This document shows positions 1 to 8,102 of a stretch of DNA of 49,051 nucleotides, piece after piece. The stretch is from an uncultured Methanobrevibacter sp. (lineage in GTDB: Archaea > Methanobacteriota > Methanobacteria > Methanobacteriales > Methanobacteriaceae): contig CADAOO010000003.1 in the NCBI GenBank assembly GCA_902789505.1, forward strand, positions 1-49,051, written 5' to 3'. The notes beneath the pieces were generated by a model. That model was not told the origin of the DNA and did no database searches. It saw only the letters and a program-made list of their open reading frames with translations. Position 1 is the stretch's first letter; every line of letters starts with the position of its first letter. A program made the position numbers and the translations under genes.

Positions 1-57
1 AGAGTAAACGGATGGAAACTGCTTAGAAGAGAATTAAGGGAAATGTTCAAAGGATAA
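1..57 (+). CDS. C-terminal end of an unidentified protein (partial)
   Basis: An open frame enters from the left edge and stops at TAA 55-57, giving 18 residues that end RRELREMFKG. The tail is basic and probably helical. It is too short to assign to a family. It converges with argB, whose terminator-like hairpin begins about 20 bp further on. The only evidence is the open frame and its position, so it could be chance. Confidence 0.4.
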   Translation, partial: RVNGWKLLRRELREMFKG

Positions 58-65
58 TCATCCTA

Positions 66-105
66 TAAAAAAGAGAATAACTATGATTATTTATAAATCA
101 TAGTT
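66..105 (-). terminator. Hairpin terminator overlapping the argB stop
   Basis: A perfect 10-bp inverted repeat (79-88 paired with 96-105, 7-base loop) straddles the argB stop codon at 87-89. Read on the minus strand it is followed by a run of six T (complement of 66-71). The shape is that of an intrinsic terminator. The same placement, stem over stop codon, recurs at several other gene ends in this window. Confidence 0.6.
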
Positions 106-950
106 CCGATACCGTTAGTGGTAAATACTTCTAAAAGTAGAGCGTGTTTTTTACGTCCATCTATGATATGACAGGATTTAACACCATTTTCAATGGCATT
201 AACACATGTTTCTATTTTCGGAATCATTCCACCGGATATGATGCCTTCTTCTATTAAACCTGGAACTTCATCAACTCTTATCTTTTGAATTAAAGAATCA
301 GGATCATTCGGGTCTCTTAAAACACCAGGAACATCAGTTAAAATTATCAATTTTTCAGTACCTACAGCACTCGCAACCTCACCAGCCGCAGTATCTGCAT
401 TTAGATTCAGTCTGGTTCCGTCAATAGCAATACCCACCGGAGATATTACAGGAATATAATCATTATCTAAAAACATGTCAAGCAAATCAGTATTAATACG
501 GTCAACTTCACCAACAAGACCCAAATCAACTATTTCTTCATCTATTTTACTTGCTTCTTTTTTATGTGCAAATATTAAACTTGAATCTATTCCAGATAAA
601 CTAATGGCATCACCATCATGCTTAATGAGTTCGGAAACTATTTCAGTTGAGATTTTACCAACCAAAACCATTTCAATAATTTCCATAGTCTCTTCATCAG
701 TTACCCTTAAACCTTTAATGAATTTTGGTTCCTTTCCCAGTTTATCCATTGATCTGGAAATTTCAGGACCTCCCCCATGAACAATTAGAGGTTTCATACC
801 TACATATTTGAGTAAAACAGTATCACGAGCTGTAGATGACTTCGCTTCATCATCGACCATTGCATGGCCACCATACTTAATTAAAATTTTTTCACCATGA
901 AACTTTTTAATATAAGGTAAAGCTTCAATTAAAACATCTATATCTTTCAT
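87..950 (-). CDS. argB: Acetylglutamate kinase
   Basis: Phosphorylates N-acetylglutamate with ATP, the second step of the acetylated arginine route, in the cytoplasm. The amino-acid-kinase fold is clear: KYGGHAM at residues 25-31, HGGG at 58-61, GLRVTD at 80-85 and a C-terminal ILTDVPG segment at the nucleotide site. At 287 residues it has the usual family length. The ATG start is preceded by GGTGAT. The gene stands alone. argJ, which makes its substrate, lies about 10 kb away on the same strand, so the arginine genes are dispersed rather than in one operon. It is divergent from the QueG-like gene, with an AT-rich shared promoter gap holding TTTATAAA-like sequence near 982. Confidence 0.97.
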   Translation of the reverse strand: MKDIDVLIEALPYIKKFHGEKILIKYGGHAMVDDEAKSSTARDTVLLKYVGMKPLIVHGGGPEISRSMDKLGKEPKFIKGLRVTDEETMEIIEMVLVGKISTEIVSELIKHDGDAISLSGIDSSLIFAHKKEASKIDEEIVDLGLVGEVDRINTDLLDMFLDNDYIPVISPVGIAIDGTRLNLNADTAAGEVASAVGTEKLIILTDVPGVLRDPNDPDSLIQKIRVDEVPGLIEEGIISGGMIPKIETCVNAIENGVKSCHIIDGRKKHALLLEVFTTNGIGTMIYK

Positions 951-1048
951 CTAATCACCACATTTAATATTAAATTTAATTGTTTATAAAACATACCCCT
1001 AAAATATTTTCCATTAATTTTAATAGTTACTAAATTATACTTAATATC

Positions 1049-1723
1049 ATGTCAGAGCAGGAAAATCTCAAAAATTACCTTATGAAACTAGGCACCAGTA
1101 AAGTAGGCTTTGCCGATGTTGATGGACTCGCCAAGCAATTCATCGATTTGCCCAATGGAATAAGTCTTGTTTTAAAACTTCCAAAAGAAACCATACAACT
1201 GGTTAAAAATGAGGAATATGAAGAATACTGGAAGTCCTTTCACAGGGCAATTGGACAATTAACCAAAATATCCCACAAAGGTGAAAGGTATATCAAAAGT
1301 CTCGGATACGATGCATTTGCGTTAACTATGAAACGTAATGAATGCGACATGGAAAAGTTGTTGAGCATACTTCCTTATAAAACAATAGCCACCAAGGCAG
1401 GGCTTGGATGGATCGGAAGATCAGCGCTATTCGTAACACCTGAATACGGTTCGGCAGTGGCATTAGGTGCAATCCTTACAGATATGCCATTAGAACATGA
1501 TATGCCAATAACCGATTCCGAATGCGATGACTGCACCAACTGTCAGGAAGCATGCCCTGTCGGAGCAATCAACCCTCAAAAATGGAACGACAGATTAAAC
1601 CGTGATGACATAATCGATATTGAAACATGCGGAGAATACATAATTGAACAATATAAAGCCGGACTTGGCTGCACAAAATGTATGAGCGAGTGTAAACTCA
1701 CTCAGGAATACCTGAACAAATAG
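1049..1723 (+). CDS. QueG-like double [4Fe-4S] cluster protein
   Basis: A 224-residue protein with the TKAGLGWIG signature (115-123) found in epoxyqueuosine reductase QueG and its relatives. A ferredoxin-type cysteine set follows: C159, C162, C165, C169 (CxxCxxCxxxCP) and C194, C208, C211, C215, enough for two [4Fe-4S] clusters. It is much shorter than bacterial QueG (about 350-380 residues), so the N-terminal corrinoid-binding half is reduced or absent. That makes epoxyqueuosine reduction doubtful, the more so because archaea make archaeosine rather than queuosine. A safer description is a small iron-sulfur reductase of the QueG superfamily with unknown substrate. No Shine-Dalgarno precedes the ATG, suggesting a short leader. 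Confidence 0.8.
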   Translation: MSEQENLKNYLMKLGTSKVGFADVDGLAKQFIDLPNGISLVLKLPKETIQLVKNEEYEEYWKSFHRAIGQLTKISHKGERYIKSLGYDAFALTMKRNECDMEKLLSILPYKTIATKAGLGWIGRSALFVTPEYGSAVALGAILTDMPLEHDMPITDSECDDCTNCQEACPVGAINPQKWNDRLNRDDIIDIETCGEYIIEQYKAGLGCTKCMSECKLTQEYLNK

Positions 1724-1724
1724 G

Positions 1725-2420
1725 TCAGTCATAACCCTGTGATTCCAGATAGTCATCGATGTCATAGTTATCACCATATTCATAATGGTCATAATATGAG
1801 CCGGGATCTGTTCTGGACAATGTATATCTGTCAGGCACCACAGTATGATAACCGCCCGAACCGGATGAATGGCTTCCGCCAGCATATGATGTTGAAGAAT
1901 ATGTCAATTCAAATCCGCTGCGATTAAGACCTAAAATATCATATATGAACGTGGCTTCTGAAAAATCCTTAACCTCGGTACTTACCATCACACCGTAGAC
2001 ATAATGTTCCTCAAAACCATATTCTACAAAACATTTGCCCTTCACATTTCCGGTTAAATAGCAGGAGACATATTGATTGATATGTCTAGTTGTATCAACC
2101 CAATCATATTTGCTTGTTGTCGTTTTCCAAATTATGAAATAATCCTTATTTCCAAATGTATCAACATAAGAAATATTTTTAGCACCGTAATAATTTATAA
2201 CACCTGAAGACGTATCAAAAGAACCGTCAGGAATATCTTTTTCGCTGATTTTTAAGCGGTACTTAAGTGTTACATTTAAAAAGTCGTCACCGCCAACTTT
2301 TTCAAAAACAATGTCATCATCATCTGCTTTTTGAGGAAAAGACAATACTGTAAGTGCAATTAAAGCCCCAAATATTAAAATTATAACCAACAATATAGCA
2401 ATCATGTTGCCTTTTGACAT
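1725..2420 (-). CDS. Membrane-anchored extracytoplasmic protein, function unknown
   Basis: 231 residues: one N-terminal hydrophobic helix at about 6-27, then a polar domain that should face outside. The distal part is rich in Gly, Ser, Tyr and Asp (AGGSHSSGSGG near 180, then many D and Y), which resembles a flexible surface tail. I recognise no family. Its layout (single anchor, soluble exterior, acidic Tyr/Asp-rich end) resembles the Ig-like protein at 41891-42526, but I see no convincing sequence identity between them. It converges with the QueG-like gene, the stop codons being one base apart. Confidence 0.7.
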   Translation of the reverse strand: MSKGNMIAILLVIILIFGALIALTVLSFPQKADDDDIVFEKVGGDDFLNVTLKYRLKISEKDIPDGSFDTSSGVINYYGAKNISYVDTFGNKDYFIIWKTTTSKYDWVDTTRHINQYVSCYLTGNVKGKCFVEYGFEEHYVYGVMVSTEVKDFSEATFIYDILGLNRSGFELTYSSTSYAGGSHSSGSGGYHTVVPDRYTLSRTDPGSYYDHYEYGDNYDIDDYLESQGYD

Positions 2421-2483
2421 ATTACTATATTGGTAACAACTAGTATTAAAATATTAAAAAAAATAAGTTAGGAGTAAAAACCC

Positions 2484-2732
2484 CTATAACCCGCATTTGA
2501 ATTTAAATCTGTATTCCTGATTTACGATTTCCATTCCTTCAAATGATCCATTTAAAATATCAGCTACTTTAGCCAAATCACTGGCTGTTATTTCACTGCC
2601 ATTTGCAATTGGTGAGAAAAATGTAATCATATCATCAGTTATAAGATAGTTAAGAAGTTTAGTGTCTTCTTTTTGGTATTTTTCGACAATTGCTAAGATT
2701 TCTTCTTCAACATTTTTATCCAGATTTGTCAT
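2484..2732 (-). CDS. Small acidic protein, function unknown
   Basis: 82 residues, largely helical and acidic, with no cysteine pairs or membrane segment. The start is ATG with GGTGA a few bases upstream, which supports it being translated. It follows the membrane protein's promoter region on the same strand, with AT-rich gaps on both sides, so it is probably transcribed on its own. I do not recognise it. Confidence 0.65.
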   Translation of the reverse strand: MTNLDKNVEEEILAIVEKYQKEDTKLLNYLITDDMITFFSPIANGSEITASDLAKVADILNGSFEGMEIVNQEYRFKFKCGL

Positions 2733-2891
2733 TTTATCACCTTTAAAGATAATTATCCTAAGAAGTATTTAAACTTTTATACTTTAATGTGGATAAGAGT
2801 GATGAAAAGGTTACTTTAATATACTGTCCACTTAAATTCTTAAAAATACGAATGATTAAAATCATTTTGAAGCATTAAGTTCCAAAATAAT

Positions 2892-3479
2892 TTAATCTTG
2901 AAGCAAGTAAATTCCAGTTAGAAAACTCCAGACAATTAATGTGTAAACTGACAGCCTCTCAAAGACAGGCATGTAAACATTTCCCATGTTGAAAAACATT
3001 ACCCAAAATATGATTATGCCCAGCGCACCCAAAATAAGAGTGATTTTTTGATAACCTTCAAAATCATCCATTGACCTTGAAACAACAACCAATAGAGTAT
3101 TGCCTCCGAGAATTGCCATTACTGCACCCAACGTATGATAACCTGAAGTTAATGGGTTTCCTCCATGAATCAAACCGACAATGATAACGCCCAGTCCCGT
3201 TACTAACGTCAATATATAGAAAATCGTTTTATTTTTAACAATGCAATCCTTGAAGCTGTAAAAGCAGCCAAACATCAATGTTAAACCAACCAAAATGAAA
3301 GCGGAATTCATCAGCCAGAACAATGGAGAATTTGCATTTGGAATTCCTAGCTCGGAAATGGTGTGGAAGACATATGTATCAAAAATAGATGAATTGAAAA
3401 AAGCTGCAGATATCGCTTCAGCTACCAAATAGTATATGCTGCCAATAATTAAAGCATAACCCGCAACTTTAGACTCCAT
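2892..3479 (-). CDS. DUF998-type integral membrane protein
   Basis: 195 residues with about six hydrophobic helices and short loops. The first helix (AGYALIIGSIYYLVAEAIS), the GLIHGG turn in the middle and the overall length fit the DUF998 family of small membrane proteins, which have no established function. It begins 3 bp after the stop of the SAP-domain protein, so the two are probably co-transcribed and may be translationally coupled. The family call rests on pattern recognition alone. Confidence 0.7.
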   Translation of the reverse strand: MESKVAGYALIIGSIYYLVAEAISAAFFNSSIFDTYVFHTISELGIPNANSPLFWLMNSAFILVGLTLMFGCFYSFKDCIVKNKTIFYILTLVTGLGVIIVGLIHGGNPLTSGYHTLGAVMAILGGNTLLVVVSRSMDDFEGYQKITLILGALGIIIFWVMFFNMGNVYMPVFERLSVYTLIVWSFLTGIYLLQD

Positions 3480-3482
3480 ATT

Positions 3483-4418
3483 CTAAATTCCGAATTTTTT
3501 ATTAAAGTATTTTTCTTTTATATCGAAGTTAAGCTCTTCGATATCTGCACCATCAAGGGCCTTTTGTAAGATCTTATAACAGGTCTTTTTAGGTACAGTT
3601 ATATTTTTAACATGGGATTTCACCCATATTTTATCAAATCTTTTCTTTAAACTGCCCATTTCCAACTTTTCTGTAACATTTTTCAAATTGATTATATTAG
3701 CATAGTTTATAACTTCATAGCTTGCATAAGTTTGCGCATCCATAACAATCGGATTTAAACCTAAAATAAAACGTTGCAAATCATAATCTAAAAATGATTC
3801 ATAATCTCCATCATATGCATAAACGTGTGCTTTTGCTGATAGGGCGTCAATAAATACAAGGAATTGATTGGCAACCAAAGCCCTTGAAAGAATTTCATCA
3901 CAGAAGTTTAGTCCTGTTTCGATTTTACCTGAAGATGAACCTGCAACATAGGTTTCATAATCCTCAAATCTAAATGCAACAAGAGCAAACATATACAAAT
4001 CAATCCAATCATTTTCCTTTAAGAACTCTTGTGCTTTATCAGTCAATTCCAAATTATCATATGAATTTTCTTTATCAACAGCCACATCCAAATTTGTTGC
4101 ATCCTTAGCTTCTTTCAATAAAGGCAACACCCTTTCTACCAATTCATGTTTTTTACCTGAAACTTTTAGGCCATTTTCCCTTAAAATGTCCTTCAGCTCG
4201 GAAACCACATATTTTTTAGATATTGTCTCAGCAGTTATTTCCACATTGGTTGTAACTGCTACATCCCCCTCAAGATATCCTTCTTCGACCAAATAGTTAA
4301 TGCAATCTTCAGCAGATTGAAAAGTTCCAAATTGACCTTCTTTTAAAATATCTTCTAGATTATAGCCATTATTTAAAAAATTCAATACATTAAATATCTC
4401 TAATTTTTGTTCACTCAC
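3483..4418 (-). CDS. SAP-domain protein
   Basis: 311 residues. Residues about 69-102 form a SAP motif: two helices around the pattern VxELKxxLxxxGLxxSGKKxELVxR, a module that usually binds DNA or RNA. The N-terminal 60 residues resemble a small winged-helix (KEGQFGTFQSAEDCINYLVEEGYL). The C-terminal 180 residues are helical and unrecognised. Combining a SAP motif with a possible winged helix points to nucleic-acid binding, but no target can be named. It is first in a two-gene unit with the DUF998 protein. Confidence 0.75.
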   Translation of the reverse strand: MSEQKLEIFNVLNFLNNGYNLEDILKEGQFGTFQSAEDCINYLVEEGYLEGDVAVTTNVEITAETISKKYVVSELKDILRENGLKVSGKKHELVERVLPLLKEAKDATNLDVAVDKENSYDNLELTDKAQEFLKENDWIDLYMFALVAFRFEDYETYVAGSSSGKIETGLNFCDEILSRALVANQFLVFIDALSAKAHVYAYDGDYESFLDYDLQRFILGLNPIVMDAQTYASYEVINYANIINLKNVTEKLEMGSLKKRFDKIWVKSHVKNITVPKKTCYKILQKALDGADIEELNFDIKEKYFNKKFGI

Positions 4419-4645
4419 TTAAACACCTTTTATATTTCATCATAAATTAGTTAAATTATGATAACTCCAAATTAAGAAGCGTATAATTTTAAAAATGTTA
4501 ATTATTTTAGCTATTAACATTAATATTATCTTTTTTACATAATTAATAGTTTTGCCTAAAAAATAAGATATTCATTAAAACGTTAACTGTTTTGCCATTA
4601 ATGTGTCTTGCAGTTCGAAAATTGGGGCAATGAAAAAAAGAAAAA

Positions 4646-4903
4646 TTATGGATTGCATGCCTCATCAGCAGCACCCATGACCACACTGATTTCATCACTT
4701 ATATTGATTTCAGATATCTTTTTAGGAGATTCATATTTAGCCTTGTAATAAGCTTGAGCAAAATTCATAGTAATGAACAATACTTCCTTGAAATCCAAAA
4801 TAAAATCATCACCATCAATTTTATTTAGGATATCGACTAGTTCTACAGCAATTTCACTAGTTTCCAAACTTTTACCAAATTCAGCACCAACATTGATTAG
4901 CAT
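4646..4903 (-). CDS. STAS-like (DUF4325-type) small protein
   Basis: 85 residues. The central pattern, a strand ILDFKEVLFIT followed by a helix MNFAQAYYKAK, matches the STAS-like DUF4325 family, in which LDF is followed by a Ser/Thr-rich turn and an F-A helix. Relatives are often found near small histidine-kinase-like or restriction proteins and may work as anti-sigma-antagonist-like switches. No kinase partner is adjacent here. The family assignment is tentative. Confidence 0.6.
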   Translation of the reverse strand: MLINVGAEFGKSLETSEIAVELVDILNKIDGDDFILDFKEVLFITMNFAQAYYKAKYESPKKISEINISDEISVVMGAADEACNP

Positions 4904-4955
4904 AATTACACCTACACTAATATTTAAAGTTTATAGTTAATATAAATTAAATTAT

Positions 4956-5123
4956 ATGAAAAGATGTCCTAAATGCAATCGCGAATTGAAAAAGGTATAT
5001 CACGGCGAACCGACAGAAGAACTGGCCATCGAATCAATGGAAAATGAAATAATTATCGGAAACTGTTGTCAAAGTGATTATAACTACTATTGTGAATACT
5101 GTGATGAATTTTTCCCGTTATAA
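4956..5123 (+). CDS. Small zinc-ribbon protein, 55 residues
   Basis: A short frame from ATG 4956 to TAA 5121-5123. It starts MKRCPKCN and ends with CEYCDEFFPL, so two CxxC knuckles (C4/C7 and C47/C50) bracket the protein, with an extra CC near residue 37. This is the layout of a minimal zinc ribbon. A TATA-like stretch lies in the AT-rich 4930-4955, which would give a nearly leaderless transcript. Its last 6 bp overlap the 3' end of the opposite-strand gene. It is easily missed by length filters. Confidence 0.65.
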   Translation: MKRCPKCNRELKKVYHGEPTEELAIESMENEIIIGNCCQSDYNYYCEYCDEFFPL

Positions 5124-5456
5124 ACCTAAAACATCCTTATCAGGATTTGAATTTTTAAATAAATTAATTTTTACATCCCTTTGCCATGTAAATTTCAAAA
5201 GGCCCCCATGAATTATCTTCAAATCATCATCCGAGAAGCCCTCCAAATAATATATTTTACCTCTTTTATCCGAATTCATCAGAAATCTAATCATGTGCCT
5301 ATATACCATGACTGAAAAAGGTTTATATACAACAATGTCGTCTGTAATGTATTCCACCAGCGCATCAACTTCAAAAACATCCGGAGTAATCACTTCAACA
5401 TCACAGGAAGGGAATTTTTCTTTGATGATTGCTTCATAGTCCACGTTATCACCCAA
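5118..5456 (-). CDS. Small hypothetical protein
   Basis: 112 residues, alpha/beta in appearance, with no membrane helix and no recognisable motif. A central segment reads VVYKPFSVMVYRHMIRFLM. The ATG is preceded by GGGTGATAAC, a good ribosome binding site. It converges with the zinc-ribbon gene, overlapping it by 6 bp, and is divergent from the MarR gene. Function unknown. Confidence 0.65.
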   Translation of the reverse strand: MGDNVDYEAIIKEKFPSCDVEVITPDVFEVDALVEYITDDIVVYKPFSVMVYRHMIRFLMNSDKRGKIYYLEGFSDDDLKIIHGGLLKFTWQRDVKINLFKNSNPDKDVLGL

Positions 5457-5531
5457 TAATTAATATGACAACAAAGCCTAATAAAATATTTCAGAAATAT
5501 TGTTCATCGATAAACAGTTTCCCAAGAAACA

Positions 5532-5579
5532 TTTATATACTATCCCATACAATCTTAATCCAGTGAGACAAAAATCTCA
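5532..5579 (+). promoter_or_regulatory. Promoter and likely operator of the MarR-MATE operon
   Basis: TTTATATAC at 5532-5540 is a strong archaeal TATA box. About 25 bp downstream, where transcription should begin, lies an inverted repeat TGAGA-N6-TCTCA (5564-5568 and 5575-5579). A palindrome at the start site is typical of MarR autorepression. The promoter lies within the in-frame extension upstream of ATG 5602, which argues against the longer reading of the gene. Confidence 0.5.
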
Positions 5580-5601
5580 AAAAATAAGAATAGATGAAAA
5601 C

Positions 5602-6051
5602 ATGACCCGAAACAACGATGAAATAGACAAATTTGATTCAATGCCTTTCATTTCATTAATTCATCACATATCCAAAAATAGACTAAGATACTCAATTAAA
5701 AATCCAAATCATGTGGATATGGTTCATGAAGGCCGTTATTTAATGGAAATACACAAAAGAAAAAATTTATCACAGGATGACCTGGCCCGCACATTCGGTC
5801 AAAGCAAAGGAACCATAGCCAAAGCTTTAAGGAAATTGGAAGATAAAGAGTACGTTGAAAGAGAAATTGATGAAAACAACAGAAGAAAATACATATTGAA
5901 AACAACAAAAAAAGGAGACGACTTAGCTATCTTATTAAAAAAGGATTTAGACGAATGGGAAGAACATGTTGGAATCAACGAATTAGATGAAAAATCAAAA
6001 AGACAATTAATAGAAATAGCAAGAAAAAGCGAAGAAATGCTTAAAGAATGA
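5602..6051 (+). CDS. MarR-family transcriptional regulator
   Basis: 149 residues from ATG 5602. It has a winged helix-turn-helix (LSQDDLARTFGQSKGTIAKALRKLEDKEYVEREID) and a helical C terminus used for dimerisation. The frame is open back to 5500, but the TATA box at 5532 would then lie inside the gene, and the shorter form has the normal MarR length. The MATE exporter starts 12 bp downstream, so this is very likely its local regulator, probably a repressor released by the exported compound. The ligand is unknown. Confidence 0.9.
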   Translation: MTRNNDEIDKFDSMPFISLIHHISKNRLRYSIKNPNHVDMVHEGRYLMEIHKRKNLSQDDLARTFGQSKGTIAKALRKLEDKEYVEREIDENNRRKYILKTTKKGDDLAILLKKDLDEWEEHVGINELDEKSKRQLIEIARKSEEMLKE

Positions 6052-6063
6052 CAGGGATTAAAT

Positions 6064-7428
6064 ATGGCGAATAAAAACGTGGAGTTAATGAGGGGAGAAC
6101 CTGAAAAGGCTGTGAAAAAACTGGCTATACCTATTATGATTTCAATGATATTGACAGCACTGTACAATATTGTAGACGGAATCTGGGTAGCCGGACTAGG
6201 ACCGACAGCAATTGCTGGAATTGGATTTGTAACACCAATATTTATGGTGTTGAATGGAGCAAGCGTAGGACTTGGAAATGGTGCAACAAGCAGTATTGCA
6301 AGGTTTATTGGGGCTAAAAACCATGAAAAAGCAAATGAATCTGCAACACAATCATTCCTCATATTTTTCATTGCATCACTCGTTCTAACAGCAGTATTCA
6401 TTATCATACAGGAACCTTTGCTTAAAAGCTACGGTGCTGCAGGGCAAACTTTAAACGAAGCAGTGGCTTATGCAACACCATTATTTTTAGGTTTAATAGC
6501 TTTAATGTTTTCAAATGGATGCAGTGGAATACTCCGTGGCGAGGGAGACATGAAACGGGCAATGTATGTTGTTGTTGCAACAGTTGTTTTGAATGCATCT
6601 CTGGATCCAATATTCATTTACGTGATGGGATGGGGTTCTGCCGGCGCTTCACTTGCAACAGTCATAAGTGCGCTTATTGCTGCAGCAATAATAATGTACT
6701 GGATTTTAATTAAAAAGGACACATATGTCCATGTCACCTTTAAAAACTTCAAATTTAACTCTAAATTAATAAAAGACATTTTAAAAGTTGGAATTCCATC
6801 TTCATTGGATATGTTGATTATGGCAATTGCAATGTCAATCTATCTGATTTTGATTTCACAGGTAGGAGGAGACTACGGAATAGCCACATTTACCACAGGT
6901 CAAAGATTATACCTATTTGCAATAATGCCACTTACGGCTATCGGATCAGCAGTTATTGCAGTATCAGGCAGCGCATATGGTGCTAGAAACGGAGACTATC
7001 TTTCAAGAGCACATAAATTTGGTGCAAAATTTGGTTTAGCTTTAGGAACCGCAATAACATTAATTTTAGTAATATTTGCAACCCCCCTAGCCACAATATT
7101 CGCATATACTCCTGAGACTGCAGGTTTAGTTCCAGGAATTGCAGAATATCTCCAGCTTGCATGCCCTACATTGATACTGACAGGTATCGGAATACCTTCC
7201 AGCTTTTTCTATCAAGGAATTGGAAAAGGAACCTACAGTTTGATGTTTACAGTATTGCGGGAAATCATATTCGTAGTTCCATTAATGCAGTTCCTTGTAT
7301 TTGAATTAAATCTGGGATTGGTCGGTGTTTGGTTAGGTTTATGCATAGGTAGGGCAATAGCCAGTGTGATTAACTACATATTTGCAAGATATGAAATTAA
7401 AAGGATACGGAAAAATTTTGGAAATTAA
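6064..7428 (+). CDS. MATE-family multidrug exporter
   Basis: 454 residues with about 12 membrane helices in two similar halves. The N terminus (RGEPEKAVKKLAIPIMISM, then ALYNIVDGIWVAGLG) is diagnostic of the MATE family. Such proteins expel cationic compounds in exchange for Na+ or H+. Co-transcription with the MarR gene is likely because of the 12-bp gap, and a terminator hairpin follows at once. The substrate cannot be read from sequence. Confidence 0.95.
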   Translation: MANKNVELMRGEPEKAVKKLAIPIMISMILTALYNIVDGIWVAGLGPTAIAGIGFVTPIFMVLNGASVGLGNGATSSIARFIGAKNHEKANESATQSFLIFFIASLVLTAVFIIIQEPLLKSYGAAGQTLNEAVAYATPLFLGLIALMFSNGCSGILRGEGDMKRAMYVVVATVVLNASLDPIFIYVMGWGSAGASLATVISALIAAAIIMYWILIKKDTYVHVTFKNFKFNSKLIKDILKVGIPSSLDMLIMAIAMSIYLILISQVGGDYGIATFTTGQRLYLFAIMPLTAIGSAVIAVSGSAYGARNGDYLSRAHKFGAKFGLALGTAITLILVIFATPLATIFAYTPETAGLVPGIAEYLQLACPTLILTGIGIPSSFFYQGIGKGTYSLMFTVLREIIFVVPLMQFLVFELNLGLVGVWLGLCIGRAIASVINYIFARYEIKRIRKNFGN

Positions 7429-7460
7429 GAGTTTTATACTCTTATACTTTTTTTATTTTT
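7427..7460 (+). terminator. Terminator of the MarR-MATE operon
   Basis: AAGAGT-TTTAT-ACTCTT (7427-7432 paired with 7438-7443) overlaps the last bases of the MATE stop codon. It is followed by a run of seven T at 7448-7454 and a further T run. This is a textbook stem plus T-tract. Confidence 0.75.
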
Positions 7461-7577
7461 ATGATATATCTTAAATATTGATTTTACTTTATTAAATTGC
7501 CCTAAAAAGAAACATACTAGTTTATTAATCTTTAATTCATATATACAATATATACATTAAATTATACAGGCTAAAAT

Positions 7578-8102
7578 ATGAATAAAAAAGATTTCAATAC
7601 AAGAACAAAAATCATACGAGAAACATTTGATGACAAAAGAGCGATAAAATGTCCTACACCTGAAAATGTCCGACAACTTGATGAAAATGTTTATCCCGGA
7701 GGAGACATTTTTACTACCGAGGACGGCGATTTTATTGATTTGGAATTTCAAATGGAAGATTTCGATGAAAATGAACTGGTAAAGTACGTTGAATTTGCAG
7801 AAGCATTATATGAAAAACATGGAAAGCAGGTTTCAATCTACATAATCTGTCCAAAAGACATCAATATTAGCGTAAAAGAATTTGAAATCAAATCCCGAGC
7901 GGATTTTATGATTCGGCTTGCCAGCATTCAAGAAGACCCATGCAAAATCGTGCTCAAGGTAATTAAAGATAAAATTAAAAATGGTGAAACACTTACAGGA
8001 GATGACCTTCATGCACTATCAATGCTCCACATAATGTGTGAACCAAAAGACAGAAAATATTATTTAAGAGAGTATTTTAAAATTGTTAATGAGCTCAGTT
8101 AA
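7578..8102 (+). CDS. PD-(D/E)XK-like protein, function unknown
   Basis: 174 residues. D43 followed by the strand IDLEFQ (E56, Q58) and then a helix resembles the D-(E)xQ core of PD-(D/E)XK proteins of the Rpn/transposase-like type. The next segment (QVSIYIICPKDINISV) fits the following core strand. The same ExQ arrangement is seen in the Rpn-like protein at 30622-31485. It lacks that protein's C-terminal repeats. Nuclease activity is inference only. The stop codon directly abuts that of tarJ on the other strand. Confidence 0.6.
   Translation: MNKKDFNTRTKIIRETFDDKRAIKCPTPENVRQLDENVYPGGDIFTTEDGDFIDLEFQMEDFDENELVKYVEFAEALYEKHGKQVSIYIICPKDINISVKEFEIKSRADFMIRLASIQEDPCKIVLKVIKDKIKNGETLTGDDLHALSMLHIMCEPKDRKYYLREYFKIVNELS

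Noticed and set aside
1702-1715. TCAGG-AATA-CCTGA hairpin near the end of the QueG-like gene as a terminator
   Set aside because: The stem is only 5 bp, lies inside the coding region and has no T run after it.
5500-5601. Upstream in-frame extension of the MarR gene
   Set aside because: It contains the TATA box and the palindrome, and MarR proteins are normally about 150 residues.
5799-6407. 202-residue open frame on the minus strand
   Set aside because: It runs antisense across the MarR gene and the start of the MATE gene, both clear family members. Its Ser/Phe-rich composition is that of a shadow frame.
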